From: Isoetes taiwanensis
Taxonomy: Eukaryota; Streptophyta; Lycopodiopsida; Isoetales; Isoetaceae
Direction: 5' to 3'
Assembly: GCA_021234155.1 (NCBI GenBank)
Contig: JAJEKV010000010.1
Span: forward strand, 11,233,018 to 11,297,017
Length of the DNA stretch: 64,000 nt
Both the position numbers and the translations under genes were made by a program. Below the pieces are notes generated by a model. The model was not told the DNA's origin, made no database searches, and saw nothing but the letters and a program-made list of their open reading frames with translations. Shown piece by piece: positions 11,885 to 23,126 of this stretch; within the stretch, counting starts at the first letter, position 1, and each line of letters begins with the position of its first letter.

Positions 11885-12890
11885 CCAAAAGTGCCCTCGA
11901 TAGGGCTCACTATATGATGAGTCCATTGTCGAGGTAACCATTTGGCAAGGCCAAAATCTGAAATTTGAGAGGAGCAAAAAGCATAAATTCCCCTGTAACC
12001 GAATTTTTATTAAAAGGAAAGAGAGTGATAGGTCACACCTGTGGTTCAAATTCTATTCCAAGAAGGATATTTGATGTCTTAATATCTCTGTGAATTATCC
12101 GTCTCTGGCACTTCTCATGAAGATAATGAAGACCACGTGCCACTCCTACTGCCACCTTAAATCTGAGATGCCAATTGAATAGCTGTGCCTTAAGACCTAG
12201 AATAGTATGTTATTATGCCCAGAAAATATACCGCGCACCGTGAAGAAGATCTGACAAGCTCCCATGAGGTAGATAATCAAATATTAAATACCGGACATAT
12301 TCAATGCAAAAACCAAGCAGAGCAGTGGTATTTGGATGAGAAATATGCCCAAGAATTCCAAGCTCTGTCAAAAAGTCTCTTTCCCCTTGTTCTTCACTAT
12401 TGCCTTTGGTACGCTGCTTTACTGCAATTAACTGGCCATCTGGAAGAGAACCCTTGTAAACTTTTGAATAGCCTCCCTTTCCTACCAGGTTATCTGCAAT
12501 AAGACAAGTAATTGTTATGCTTCACATAAGGATCTCAACATTTGAAGCTATGATCTTGGATACTATTTAAGGACCTCGCCAAAGGGAAAATAGTCTGTTG
12601 CAACTTGATAGGTAAAGCATCTCCACCCAGTTTTGCAGGAGTGGTCCAGCAACATGAACCGCGCAATCCTCCTGCTGAAGCGGTGCCACAGATCCGACCC
12701 ATGATCGATTGAAAACCAAGATTTTATTCTTCCCCTTTTAAGTATATGACAGACATAGAGGCCAAAGGAGTTAGAAGAGATTTTTGAGTAAATCTTGGCC
12801 GCCAAATCTTTTGCGAGTGCTGGAATTCTCTGTTTCAAATCAAACATGGCCCGATAGTCCCAAACTTGACCAGATAAGCATTCTTCCATG
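11885..12890 (-). pseudogene. Captured RLCK class VI kinase fragment
   Basis: Exon-like blocks on the minus strand follow kinase order. About 12575-12640 ends in WRCFTYQVATDYF. 12239-12493 has the glycine loop GKGGYSKVYKG, the VAIK-type lysine (IAVKQ), GHISHPNT and DYLPHGSLSDLL. About 12039-12200 has [11 protein letters not shown] and the catalytic loop [11 protein letters not shown]. About 11885-11963 has SDFGLAKWLPRQWTHH and EGTFGY. This matches plant receptor-like cytoplasmic kinases of class VI. Introns with GT/AG signals remain (for example CCACAG|GTGTGA at 12039). The splice phase between the first two exons appears off by one, and the AG before the DFG exon looks mutated. The C-lobe after EGTFGY is missing or unrecognisable. 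It lies in the sense direction of the minus-strand Helitron. Confidence 0.8.
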
Positions 12891-13140
12891 TTTCTTTCAA
12901 TTTCTGAGCTTAAAATACAGAGTTATAGTCGGGAATCCTTTCGGCTGCATGTTGCATTTAGGTGGAACACCGCATGAAGCAGGAGAGGGAACACCGCATC
13001 ACTGGAAGAACCAATTTCGAAGACCCTGAAGCAGGAGAGGGAACACCGCATCAAAAAAATTGAAACCGAAAATCCAACGAACCAAAATAAAATAAAAAAA
13101 TCGACGGCTCAAACTGCGCACAAACTATCCTAAAACGCCA

Positions 13141-13180
13141 TTATTATATAGATATATAGATAGATAGATAATATATATTT
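13141..13180. repeat. TATA/GATA microsatellite at Helitron 5' boundary
   Basis: A short TATAGATAGATAGATA run abuts the minus-strand Helitron 5' terminus, which leaves a few bases of uncertainty in the boundary. Confidence 0.6.
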
Positions 13181-13672
13181 ATGTGTCGAAATTTTGAATT
13201 AAACAATGCAAACACATTCAAAATTTCACATCCTTCTGTGTGGAAATGAAATTCGAATTTACAGATACATCCCAATCTCTGGTAGAGTATATCTAACTTA
13301 CCTAAACAAGGGACCCGCAGAGAAATAAGTGCTTTTCTTAAATCATTGCATCTTGCGTTTACCAATAAATTGGAGGCGGAGGGGAACCTGACCCGAATCT
13401 ATAGCATAATATCACAGCACACGATCTCGAAGGGTTTTTTGGATTTTGATGAGGATTCTTATGTGGCAACGTGGCATTAAGTTATAGGATTTTCGCATCA
13501 CTATAAATTCGATTTTATTTTGGTTACCTCGAAAGACTCGAATGAAAAAAATAAGTATAATGAGATAAATAAAAATGAAAATAGGCTTATGGGGATGCCA
13601 TGAGATCCCAACTTTTTTCTAATGTGTCTTCCCCTAGCCCTGCCCGTTGTAGTAGCTGCAGCTACATACTGC

Positions 13673-14058
13673 TTAACACACCCATTGGGTCCAACACATT
13701 TAAATTAAAATCCCCCTTCAACCCCCTTTGGTTTGGGTGCATATTCACATGGGGGGTGACTCCGGGCAACGAGAGCTGTTGGATAGGCATATTCACCCCT
13801 TATTCCTTAATCTATACCGTACGTAAAGTTCCTCGTTTGTGGGGTATGCAAGTACAAAATTTGCTATACTGTATAACAAGATTCGCAAAATACTATAAGA
13901 TTTCAAGCATAATACTATATGGTGTTGTTTTCGTACGTGCAAAATACAATTATGAGGGCTCTCGCTGCCCTATGTCACCCCCGCGGAATATGCACCCAAA
14001 CCAAATGGGGTTTAAGGGGATTTTAATTTAAATGTGTTGGACCCAATGGTTGTGTTAA
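13673..14058. mobile_element. MITE/foldback element with ~75-bp inverted termini
   Basis: The left end contains CATTGGGTCCAACACATTTA at 13683 and GGTTTGGGTGCATATTC. The right end (13986-14048) is its reverse complement over about 64 bp, and similarity extends outward to TTAACACA at 13673-13680 and TGTGTTAA at 14051-14058. The centre includes GTGACTCCGGGCAACGAGAG and is shared with a truncated copy at 37885-38145. TTAA flanks both ends, but I cannot tell a TTAA duplication from part of the terminus. The 143-codon frame across it is a by-product. Confidence 0.75.
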
Positions 14059-14904
14059 TTAATGTCAATGGTAATTATGTGTTGGTTGTTATGTGTTGGG
14101 GATTTAATTTTTACATGTTGATAATGGTTTGTGTTGCAAAATTTTTTGTTCTTCTTCGGCCTTAGAGATGTCACCCCTGGCAGACAAAAAAATTTTAGAA
14201 TTCAAACCAAAAAAAACTAGAATTCATTTGAGGCTTTCATCACCGTAGCTTTTGAATTTGATCACAATAAAACAAATAGAACATAAGTAAATGTTACCAT
14301 AAAGATAGAGCATTGATCCCATTATTCCAAAGTCATAAAATTTGCAACACAAAGAAAACCCCCTCATATTATGCTACATATTGTTACTTCCGCTACAACT
14401 ATTTCTCTTTCACAATGACACCATTGTTTATCAATCCATATAATTTTGAATGCTCCATCTCTAGCTTAAAGGTAATGCATGATTCACCTTATGGTTCGAT
14501 TAAAGTTCCAAACCTACAATATAAATGCATTCTTGTGGCCACTATTTGACCGACCAAGGACATGGAAAAGGGCGGAATAATCCACCTGCTGTGTGCATAA
14601 GAACTGCTTTGTTGATTGAAGCCAAAAGGTCGGCCGCTATGAACAATCCGGGCAGCCTGTGAATATCCAAGAGTTGGAAGCAAACAGAGGGCCTAAACTT
14701 GAATCTGCAGCAAATCTTAGGAAGGAAACAAAAGGGGGTTTTGTAGCACTACATTGTAGAATCAGAAAACCAATACCTCGTAAAAAAAAAACATTATGCT
14801 AACTGAAGAAACATTGAAAAATAAATACCTTTGTAAGTGTGAGCAAAAAATCCATCTCGTGGTAGTAAAATCCACTCCGGCAATAAGAATCCAAGAGGGC
14901 AAGT

Positions 14905-15020
14905 ACACATGCATATGCACACATGCACACACATGCACATGCACTTGCACTTGCACATGCACAATACACATGCACACACATGCACATGCATGTGCACACA
15001 TGCATACACATGCGTAGTGT
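14905..15020. repeat. CATGCA/CACATG microsatellite
   Basis: Alternating ACATGCACAC and ACTTGC units fill about 115 bp. Several overlapping Met/His/Cys/Thr-rich frames here are repeat artefacts. Confidence 0.9.
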
Positions 15021-15194
15021 TCATGCACAAACACATGCAGAAAAAGACAACAACCCTCGGATTGTTCCAACCAACGAAAATCAACGGCTCATAAAAGGTG
15101 CACTCTAGAAATACTATTTAGTACACCTCAACGAATACAACAACGAAATCATAGAAAAACCATGTGAAAAAGCGTATAAAAATCTAAAAGTAAC

Positions 15195-16920
15195 CCCCTG
15201 TTATTATGCTACATATTTCATTAGGTTGTTAATGTCGCCCCTGGCACATTTATGCTCCTTCACAGCCATGGCGAGACGTGCTCGCTTATTTGGAGAGGAT
15301 TTGATGCCTCTCACATTTCAAGATAGAATTTTCTTATCCATGTGGGTCCTTGTGCACCAAGGGGTCAGGATCCCCTTGCAAAGCCTCACATGCCTCCACA
15401 CGATCAGCCCAGGAAGAAAAGTTCTGGACTACCTGATCAATCACCATTCGATCCACTTGAGGAGGGGCCAGCAAGAAAGGCTGCGATGAGCTAAATGACC
15501 CTCTTTGAGGAGCTTCCTCACCGAAGCCGCTTCCTAGAAACAACCTCTGCCACCCTTCCTCTTTCTCAAGGTAACTCTTCAACTGCGCAAGTCTCCTCGA
15601 CATACCTCGATGCACCATACGAAAAGGAGGGTTCAGTTGTGTCTCCTCGACTACCCACTTGCTCCACAGCCTTCAACACAGGGGAACAAGTGCGTAAGAT
15701 GAAGGCGCCCAATCACTATTTGCTCGGGCCGCTTGGGTGTCAATAATGGATTATGCCGGGTGAAACCGCTAAGCGAGGGAAACATTGCCAAAACCTCTAT
15801 CCCATTGAGCAAGTCCAACTGGAAGTAAGAATAATAATCACCACTCTTAACCACAAGACTCTGAGGTAACCCTTCATCCGTCCGAATACCTACACATATC
15901 TGTGGTGCACCCACAATCGAATGCGCTATATGAGTTCCCAGGCCTTTGGCCATGGCCACTAGAAACTCAAGCACCATCATCTCTGGAGGCAAATCCCGGA
16001 TTTGAAGCTAGCATGGCACTCTAACTGCAACAGGCCTAGCAGAAGAGAAACCTGGAGCATAAGGCTAGAACAAAACATAAGCCCCTCCCATACGCGTTAA
16101 CTCCATGCGAGACCAACCGCCCACCGCGGGCCTCGTAATCAACCATAATAAGAAAAATTATTACCCGTAGACTTCGTGGTCACATACTGAGGCAACCCCA
16201 GCCTCTTAAACCGAGCCCGTGAGCCGCACTCCAAGCCTCTCGCGATATCCAAAAGGCCCCAAAGAAATGGCCTAACAATCAAGATGCAACCAAATTCTCT
16301 CAGATAATCGCATTATGCTTCCGATGATTAATTTCTACAACAGGAGGTGATGATTTAAAACTTGTCGCAAATCCTTCTTGTTATTCTCCGCTTCTAAGAT
16401 AAGCAAAGGCTCTCCGTCGCCTCTAGAACTTTTCTCTTTCGACTTTCTCTTTCTGCAAAACTTTTGCCTACTCCAAATAGAAAACCTAGGCCTAGAAGGA
16501 CGGGCAACAGTGTCATTACATTTCCATGCATGAGGAGCTGGGGCTCGTGGTGGTTGAGGCATCACCTCTGGGGAACATACCCGAAAGGGGTCTTCTGGCA
16601 GCAAACCACCATTCTCACCAACCAAAGATGGCAAAGTTACAGACTCCAAAGGTGGCATTGAACTGGGCACCACGTCTCCACACTGACCCCAATTTTTGGA
16701 CCACAGTTGTTTTTTACTTGTACGGAAGTGTTGTTTTATGCCAAAAACAACACCAAAATGGTCCCAAAAGTCCACGCGGGCCCGCTTATCCGGATTTGCA
16801 CAAAGAGACAAAGGGTTTTTGGCGTAAATTCCACGCCAGAAAAAAAAATTAACATAGTTTTTGTGAATTTTGTCAACGGTACTTTTTTCCTTCGATGTTG
16901 TTTTTTGTGGAACCATGCGT
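15195..16920 (-). mobile_element. LINE fragment: ORF1 and start of ORF2
   Basis: Read on the minus strand, about 16700-15650 holds broken ORF1 segments, including PCWLQIRDLPPEMM, GTHIAHSIVGAPQICV and GLPQSLVVKSGD, the pattern of DUF4283-type ORF1 proteins of plant L1-like LINEs. After an interval with a short frame (15334-15618), the ORF2 endonuclease start appears near 15320: KILS*NVRGIKSSPNKRARL, with TGA in place of the usual Trp codon. The element then stops about 45 codons into ORF2. Reverse transcriptase is absent, so a 5' part is kept and the 3' part lost, the reverse of ordinary LINE 5' truncation. Confidence 0.68.
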
Positions 16921-17229
16921 TGTTTATCTTTAAAATCGCACGCATAGGTTTTAATTTTACTACACCTGAAAAATTAAATTACAACACTAGAAATAAAGGA
17001 CTACAAAGAAAAGAACACGTAGGAAATAGAAATATGATGTTTTCAACCGTTTTTTTCCTCAATAACGACATCGCCGCTTCAAGTGTTAGTTTTTGCAAAA
17101 TTAAAAAATCACGCATGGCCTTTTTTAATTTATAAAACACTACATATGTTATTGAAATTTAGCTATTGTTTTCCTAAAATAAGGACATGTAAAAAGTAAT
17201 ATTATAACATGTAGAAAAAACGTAAATTT
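16921..17229. other. AT-rich sequence with no recognised feature
   Basis: It contains runs of A/T and a Phe-rich 142-codon plus frame that started upstream (16707-17135). No domain or repeat family is recognised. Confidence 0.4.
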
Positions 17230-17640
17230 CTAATGTGGTTATTTAACTAATGAGATATTGACACGCATACTACTTTTAAATAATAAAACATTATTCTAGC
17301 TAATCAAATATGGACACATGGCATACTTTTTAAATAATAAAGCATTATTACTACACGAGGGAAAAATAAAGTATTGTTTATAATATATCTTCTAACAAAT
17401 CAAATGTTGACACGCGGCACACATTAAAAAAAAAAAATTATTATAGACCACAATTTAAAAGTTAATATATTATGATTTAAAAGCTAATATGCATTTTAGC
17501 AAATAGAATATTAACACGCGGCATACTTTCAAAATTAAAAATGCACCATTACAACGATAGAAAAAAAACACATTTCTAATATATCTCCTATCCTAGCTAT
17601 CCTAGCTAATGATATATTAACACGCGGCATACATTGTTTA
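17230..17640. repeat. Diverged tandem repeat with ACACGCGGCATAC core
   Basis: A core of the form ATATTGACACGC(G)GCATAC recurs near 17250, 17309, 17399, 17502 and 17610, each followed by T/A-rich filler such as TTTAAATAATAAA. Copies are 60-105 bp apart and strongly diverged. Confidence 0.55.
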
Positions 17641-20001
17641 AGAAGAAATAAATGTGCGGCCCGCTTATTAAACATTGGTTATTGCAAAAGCGCAGCTTTA
17701 TTAAACATTGGTTATTGCAGTTTGCAAGAATAGGCCACTAAAACTACGTAAATCATGAAGGCTCATTTTAGAACAACTCGATCCATGTTATTGATTCATC
17801 AAAGATAAACAAATGGCTACAAATGATTCATCAAAGATAAACAAGAATATTTAATAATAGAATGGCGTAACAAATTTTGTTTGGGCTCTTGAAGACCCTT
17901 TTACCTATATAATTTTGCCACAAGGAAACCCTTGCTTTTTCTTTTTCCAGATTTAACAAGCTTCATAATAGAGATCCATCTCGCTATAATAGAGATCCAT
18001 CCGCTACAACAACATGATTGATTGGGCACATACCATCATCATATTTTCGTCATACTACCTTATCCGAAATCTTATCTCGAATGTGTTTGCTTCATCGGCT
18101 TTATCATTGCCTTGAAACCTAGTTTCAAAATATTATCCCAACCGCACATCCGAGAGGGTTTTATTGCCATAGCACGTAATGTATGCGCATTTTCGGCCCA
18201 TATGCATCCGTAAAATTTATATGTTTGATAACTAAAGCCACAGCCATATTTGAAGCCACCGCCATTCGTCACAATAGAACAAATTGACCATCCGCTAAGA
18301 AAAATTCGCCATGCCAAGTTAGAACAATTATTTTGTATCGATTGTTGTTAGATGAGTTTTTCTACCAAACCCGGGTCATAGAAAGATCTTGCAAGCCGTG
18401 ATCCGATCCGCCTTGGCTCTTTTTAGGGCGGCCGCTCAGCCCACAACGACTATCACAATCCCTCGCTTCAAATAAATAGCAAGATCTTGTGATTGATTTG
18501 AAACAAAAAAATCAAAAGCAACAAGAAAGGTAGAATCTCGAGGAAGAGCTACCGATGCTACGCCATAGCCGGAGAAAAGTCCAGCCAAATACCACCACGA
18601 TTGATAGCCGGAAGCGCCATCGCCATAGCCATGCGGCCATAGCCGCGGCGGTCCAAATTTAAGCCCATCGCCATAGCCATGCGGCGGCCGACCGTGGTTT
18701 CTTCAAAATTGTAGTCGCAGAGGCAAAAACTAGGTAAAAGGGGCACAAAAGCACAAAACTTAGGCGGAAAATTACAAGGGTTAAATGTGCCTTTACTTTA
18801 AGCCAATAAGATTAAAGGAGAGGGATCAAGATCCGCGGACGCTGATCTCTGCTGCCTTTAATCTCGACCATTAATTATCGTGAGCCAATAAAATCATAGG
18901 ATGTGGATCAAGATCCTTGCCGCTCATCTTTACCGCTGAATAAATGACAAATTACTATGCATGTATAAAAATAAGTTGTTTTTCATCCTAAGGAAAATAT
19001 AGCCCCCTATTAGTATTTTTATTTTATTTTTTCCTAGACATTCTAACTCCAACTCTCCATTTAGCTATAATGTACTTTGCAATTCAAATGTTGCTCGCAC
19101 GGAATGGCCATGTCGCCATGGGCATTCCCATGCTTACACTCTCAAGGGATGAAAATAAACTGCCCCGGGTTTTGGTGATTACATCGCATGGTATTCCTTT
19201 CGTACGCTTTTTGCTCAAATCTTTGAGCATGAATATCTCTACGATTGAGCTCCGTGTTGGTTCTGATGACTTGTATGAGGGTCTAATAAGATGGATTAGA
19301 GGAGGTCATCCATGCAAACCAAAACCCGCCGAAAGCCTATGGATTCATTCAGAGGGTAAGAAATTTCCCTCAAAATGCGAATTACCGTGTTAATCGCATA
19401 GTTTGGGCAAATGATTCCATCTGACGTAATTTCTTAATTGGTGATTCCGCTGGAAGGAATACCATGCGAAAGAATCATCAAAACTAGGGTACGATTATTT
19501 TCACCCATTTTCAATAGTTGAATTCCATCCACAAGGAGTTAAGAATCCCCCAATTGCCCTATCCCTTAGGACTTCGAAGTTTCTAAGTCATGTAATGGAA
19601 CGAAATTCCATTTCCCCGCTTTGATTCACATGGACGACTTCGTGAAGGAGTTGTTAAATTTCTTGAGTTGTTGAATCTCGTGAGTCCAAATTGAGAGCTT
19701 CTAACTCTCAACACACTTCAACAAACTAGGAGGAAAGGAAATGAATATGAGAAGGTTATATGCATGTCCAATAATACGGGCGCCATATATAATACAAGGT
19801 AAACTTGTGGGCCATGATATGATCAATCCTTGGTCCTTTGTACTTCTAAAACGATTCTCCTGATAACCCTTGAAACATTGTTTATAAAGTCAGCCTACAA
19901 ACCCATAGGAAATAAATGCTAGAGGTATAATGGGATCTTGATGTCGTTACACTTGCAATACAAGCAAAGAGCATGGAAAAGATGATGTGACCCTCCAATT
20001 G
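17641..20001. other. Non-repeat sequence, no confident gene
   Basis: No domain was recognised. A minus-strand 62-codon frame (18558-18746) is driven by repeated CCATAGCCATGCGG. Two related segments with GGATCAAGATCC occur near 18827 and 18908. A 107-codon plus frame at 19070-19393 (MYFAIQMLLARNGHVAMG...) is the longest uninterrupted frame; it has no motif I know and no clear splice signals, so it is not called as a gene. Confidence 0.35.
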
Positions 20002-21935
20002 GTGACATGGCATGCTAAGTAAGCAAGGTCAAGTTTTGACTAGGCCACTAATGAAACGATGTACATCTTTGGTTTTTCGTGGGGTGACGCTGGCAAATTT
20101 GGGTGACATGGCACGAAGGCTCCAACATGCCAAGGTGGCCCAAACATGCCACCTAGGCTCAAATATGCCACCTTGGCTCTAACACGCCAAGGTGGCTCAA
20201 CCATGCCACGTGGCATCCAACATGCCAATATGGCTCAAACATGCCATTTAGGATCCAACATGCCAGGGAAAGCTCAAACATGCCACCTAGGCTCAATACG
20301 CCACCGGGCCCAACATGCCAAGGTGGCTCAACCATGCCACGCGGCTCCAATGTGTTGGCAGTGGCTCAAACACGCCTAGGTGGCATGTTGGAGCCTAGGT
20401 GGCATGTTTGAGCCACCTTGGCATGTTTGGGCCTAGGTGGCATGTTGGAGCCTAAGTGAGCCCCGATGGCATGTTTGAGCCTAGGTGGTATGTTTGAGCC
20501 ACCTAGGTATGTTGGAGCCTAGGTGGCATGTTGGAGCCCACGCAGCATATTTGAGCCACCTTGGCAAGTTGGAGCATAGGTGGCATGTTGGAGCCCGCAT
20601 GGCATGTTTGAGCACGCTGGAGCCTAGGTGGCATGTTTGAGCCATTTTGTCACGCTGGAGCCTAGGTGGTGGCATGTTTGAGCCACCTTGGCATGTTTGA
20701 GCCTAGGGTGGCATGTTCGAGAGCCTAGGTGGCATGTTGGAGCCACCTTGGCATGTGGGAGCCACCTTGGCATGTTTGAGCTTAGGTGGCATGTTTGAGC
20801 CACCTTGGCATGTTGGAGCCTAGGTGGCATGTTGGAGCCCACGCAGTATGTTTGAGCCACCTTGGCATGTTTGAGCACGCTGGAGCCTAGGTGGTGGCAT
20901 GTTGGAGCCACCTTGGCATGTTGGAGCCTAGGTGGCATGTTGGAGCCCACGCGGGCATGTTGAAGCCTTGGTGGCATGTTGGAGCCTAGGTGGTATATTT
21001 GAGCCACCTTGGCATGCTTGAGCCTAGGTGGCACGCTGGAGCCAACTTGGCATGTTGGAGCCTATGTGGCATGTTGGAGCTCACGCGGCATGTTGGAGCC
21101 CGTGGGCATGTTGAAGCCCAGGTGGCATGCTAGGTGGCATGTTGGAGCCCACGGGCATGCCGAGCCGGGGTGGCATGTTGGAGCCTAGGTGGTGATGTTG
21201 GAGCCACCTTGGCATGTTGGAGCCTAGGTGGTATGTTGGAGCCACCTTGACATGTTGGAGCCTAGGTGGCATGTTAGAGCTCACGGGGCATGTTGGAGCC
21301 TGTGGGCATGCTAGGTCGCATGTTGGAGCCCATGTGGCATGTTGGAGCCGAGGTGGCATGTTGGTTTCCTAGGTGGCATGTGGGAGCTCACGGGCATATT
21401 GGAGCCCGTGGGCATGTTGGAGTCTAGGTGGCATGTTGGAGCCTAGGTGGCATGCTAGGTGGCATGTTGGAGCCTAGGTGGCACGCTGGAGCCAACTTGG
21501 CATGTTAGAGCCTATGTGGCATGTTGGAGCTCACGCGGGCATGTTGGAGCAGGTGGCCGTGGGCATGTTGGAGCCTAGGTGGCATGCTAGGTGGCATGTT
21601 GAGCCCACGGGCATGCCGGAGCGTAGGTGGCATGTTGGAGCCTGGTGGCATGTTGAGCCACCTTGGCATGTTGGAGCCAAGCTCAAACATGTCAATGTGG
21701 CTCCATATGCCACGTGAGGGCTCCAACATGCCACCTAGGTTCCAACATGCAAAGGTGGCTCGCATGCCACCTAGGCTCAAGCATGCCACCTAGGCACTTC
21801 AAGTGGTGACATGGCATGTCAAGTAAGCAAGGCCAAGTTTTGACTAGGCCAAAAATGAAAAGATGTCCATCTTTGGTCTTTTCATTGGGTGATGTTGGCA
21901 AATTTTGGGTGACATGGCTAGATGGTGGTGACGGA
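20002..21935. repeat. 19/38-bp minisatellite array A, with orientation switches
   Basis: The basic unit is 19 bp, GCATGTTGGAGCCTAGGTG, alternating with GCATGTTTGAGCCACCTTG as a 38-bp pair. From about 20110 to 20375 units run in one orientation, from about 20380 to 21675 in the reverse, then switch back to about 21790. Flanks at 20002-20105 and 21810-21935 are direct copies of one another (AAGTTTTGACTAGGCCA, ACATCTTTGGT, GGGTGACATGGC). Many frames translate this array (MPPRLKHAKVAQ..., MLEPRWHVGA...), but none is a gene. Confidence 0.92.
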
Positions 21936-22014
21936 CTAGGACTTTATGCAAGAAATATGATAACCTTTGAAATTTTGTAGAGGAGTTTGGCAAGGGATAG
22001 AATAGAAGGATCTT

Positions 22015-23112
22015 GAGAACTCACAAGCCCCTTTCCAAAGGAAGGGGAGTCCGATCATCATGTTGCGCAGGGGGGATTCGACCCCATCTCCCGCATGGTC
22101 CCCGTGAGCATACACAATGAGAACTCCATGCAAAGTTTCGGATGTGTGAGTCTCCGCCTTGACGCCGAGATGTAAACCCTAGCAAACCCTAGGGTTTGAT
22201 AGGGTTTACATTCTCGGGATGTCCGGTTTGATCCGACGGGAATACCCGCGGCCGGATTACCCTCATGGCACCGGGAGACAGAGCTAAATTTCCGATACCT
22301 TTTTGAGACTCCCTTCACAAGCCCCTTCCAAAGGGGAGTTCCATGTCAGCTAGGGGGATTCGACCCCATCTCCCGCATGGTCCCCGAGCATGGAGAACTC
22401 CATGCAAAGTTTCTGATGTGTGAGTCTCCGCCTTGACGCTGAGATGTAAACCCTAGCAAAACCCTAGGGTTTGATAGGGTTTACATTCTCGGGATGCTCC
22501 GCGATGACCCGTGAGGGCCCGTGATCCGACGTGGAATACCCGGCCGATTACCCTCATGGCACCGGGAGACAGAGCCAAATTTCCAAGGCAAAGATACCTT
22601 TCGGAGACTCCCTTCACAAGCCCCTTTCCAAAGGAAGGGGAGTTCGAAAAGCATGTCAGCAGGGGATTCGACCCCATCTCCCGCATGGTCCCCGTGAGCA
22701 TACACAGAGAACTCCATGCAAAGTTTCGATGTGTGAGTCTCCGCCTTGACGCTGAGATGTAAACCCTAGCAAACCCTAGGGTTTGATAGGGTTTACATTC
22801 GATGTCTGGCGACCCGTGAGGGCCCGTGATCCGACGGGAATACCCGCGGCCGGATTACCCTCATGGCACCGGGAGACAGAGCTGGCTTTCCTGCAAAGAT
22901 AATTTTCGAGACTCCCTTCACAAGCCCCTTTCCAAAGAAGGGGAGTTCTGAAAAGCATGCCGCCAGGGGGGGATTTGACCCCATCTCCTCCCGCATGGTC
23001 CCCAGAGCATACACAGAGAACTCCATGCAAAGTTCGATGTGTTAGTCTCCGCCTTGACGCTGAGATGTAAACCCTAGCAAACCCTAGGGTTTGATAGGGT
23101 TTACATTCGGGA
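22015..23112. repeat. ~300-bp tandem repeat with telomere-like palindrome
   Basis: About four copies start roughly at 22015, 22315, 22615 and 22915. Landmarks include GGATTCGACCCCATCTCC, CATGCAAAGTTTC and CTCATGGCACCGGGAGACAG. Each unit has a 38-nt near-perfect palindrome beginning GTAAACCCTA and ending TAGGGTTTAC, at about 22172, 22446, 22759 and 23067. These arms contain the plant telomere/telobox motif AAACCCTA in inverted pairs. Copies differ by many one- to few-base deletions. Confidence 0.88.
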
Positions 23113-23126
23113 TGCTCCTCCGATCA

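Larger units (their letters stand above)
2691..13152 (-). mobile_element. Large minus-strand Helitron with captured host exons
   Basis: Read on the minus strand, the 3' terminus is the hairpin GCCCAGCAACGCTGGGC (complement of 2702-2718) followed by ACTTTTT and CTAG (complement of 2691-2694). The 5' terminus is TCTATATAATAATGGCG, whose first base is the complement of 13152. Flanks are A2690 and T13153, fitting A|T insertion. The 3' hairpin matches those of the three plus-strand Helitrons, so it belongs to the same superfamily. Its ~10.5 kb includes a younger nested Helitron (3325-7245), a SINE (9293-9510) and exons of an RLCK-VI kinase in the Helitron's own orientation. No Rep/helicase domain was found. 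The 5' end could instead lie 8 bp further (13160), because the GATA-like tail offers a second TC. Confidence 0.72.

Noticed and set aside
13600-14031. 143-codon plus-strand frame
   Set aside because: It spans the MITE and its inverted termini; no protein motif and the truncated second copy does not keep the frame.
16335-16916. 193-codon minus-strand frame as a stand-alone gene
   Set aside because: It is better explained as the 5'/ORF1 part of the LINE that continues to 15195.
20040-21793. Many frames reading MPPRLKHAKVAQ- or MLEPRWHVGA-like peptides
   Set aside because: They are translations of the 19-bp minisatellite in both strands and several frames, with no conservation beyond the repeat.
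22060-22100. tRNA-like T-arm (GGGGATTCGACCCC) in the ~300-bp repeat
   Set aside because: No matching A box, acceptor stem or anticodon arm at the right spacing, so it is not called as a tRNA or SINE.
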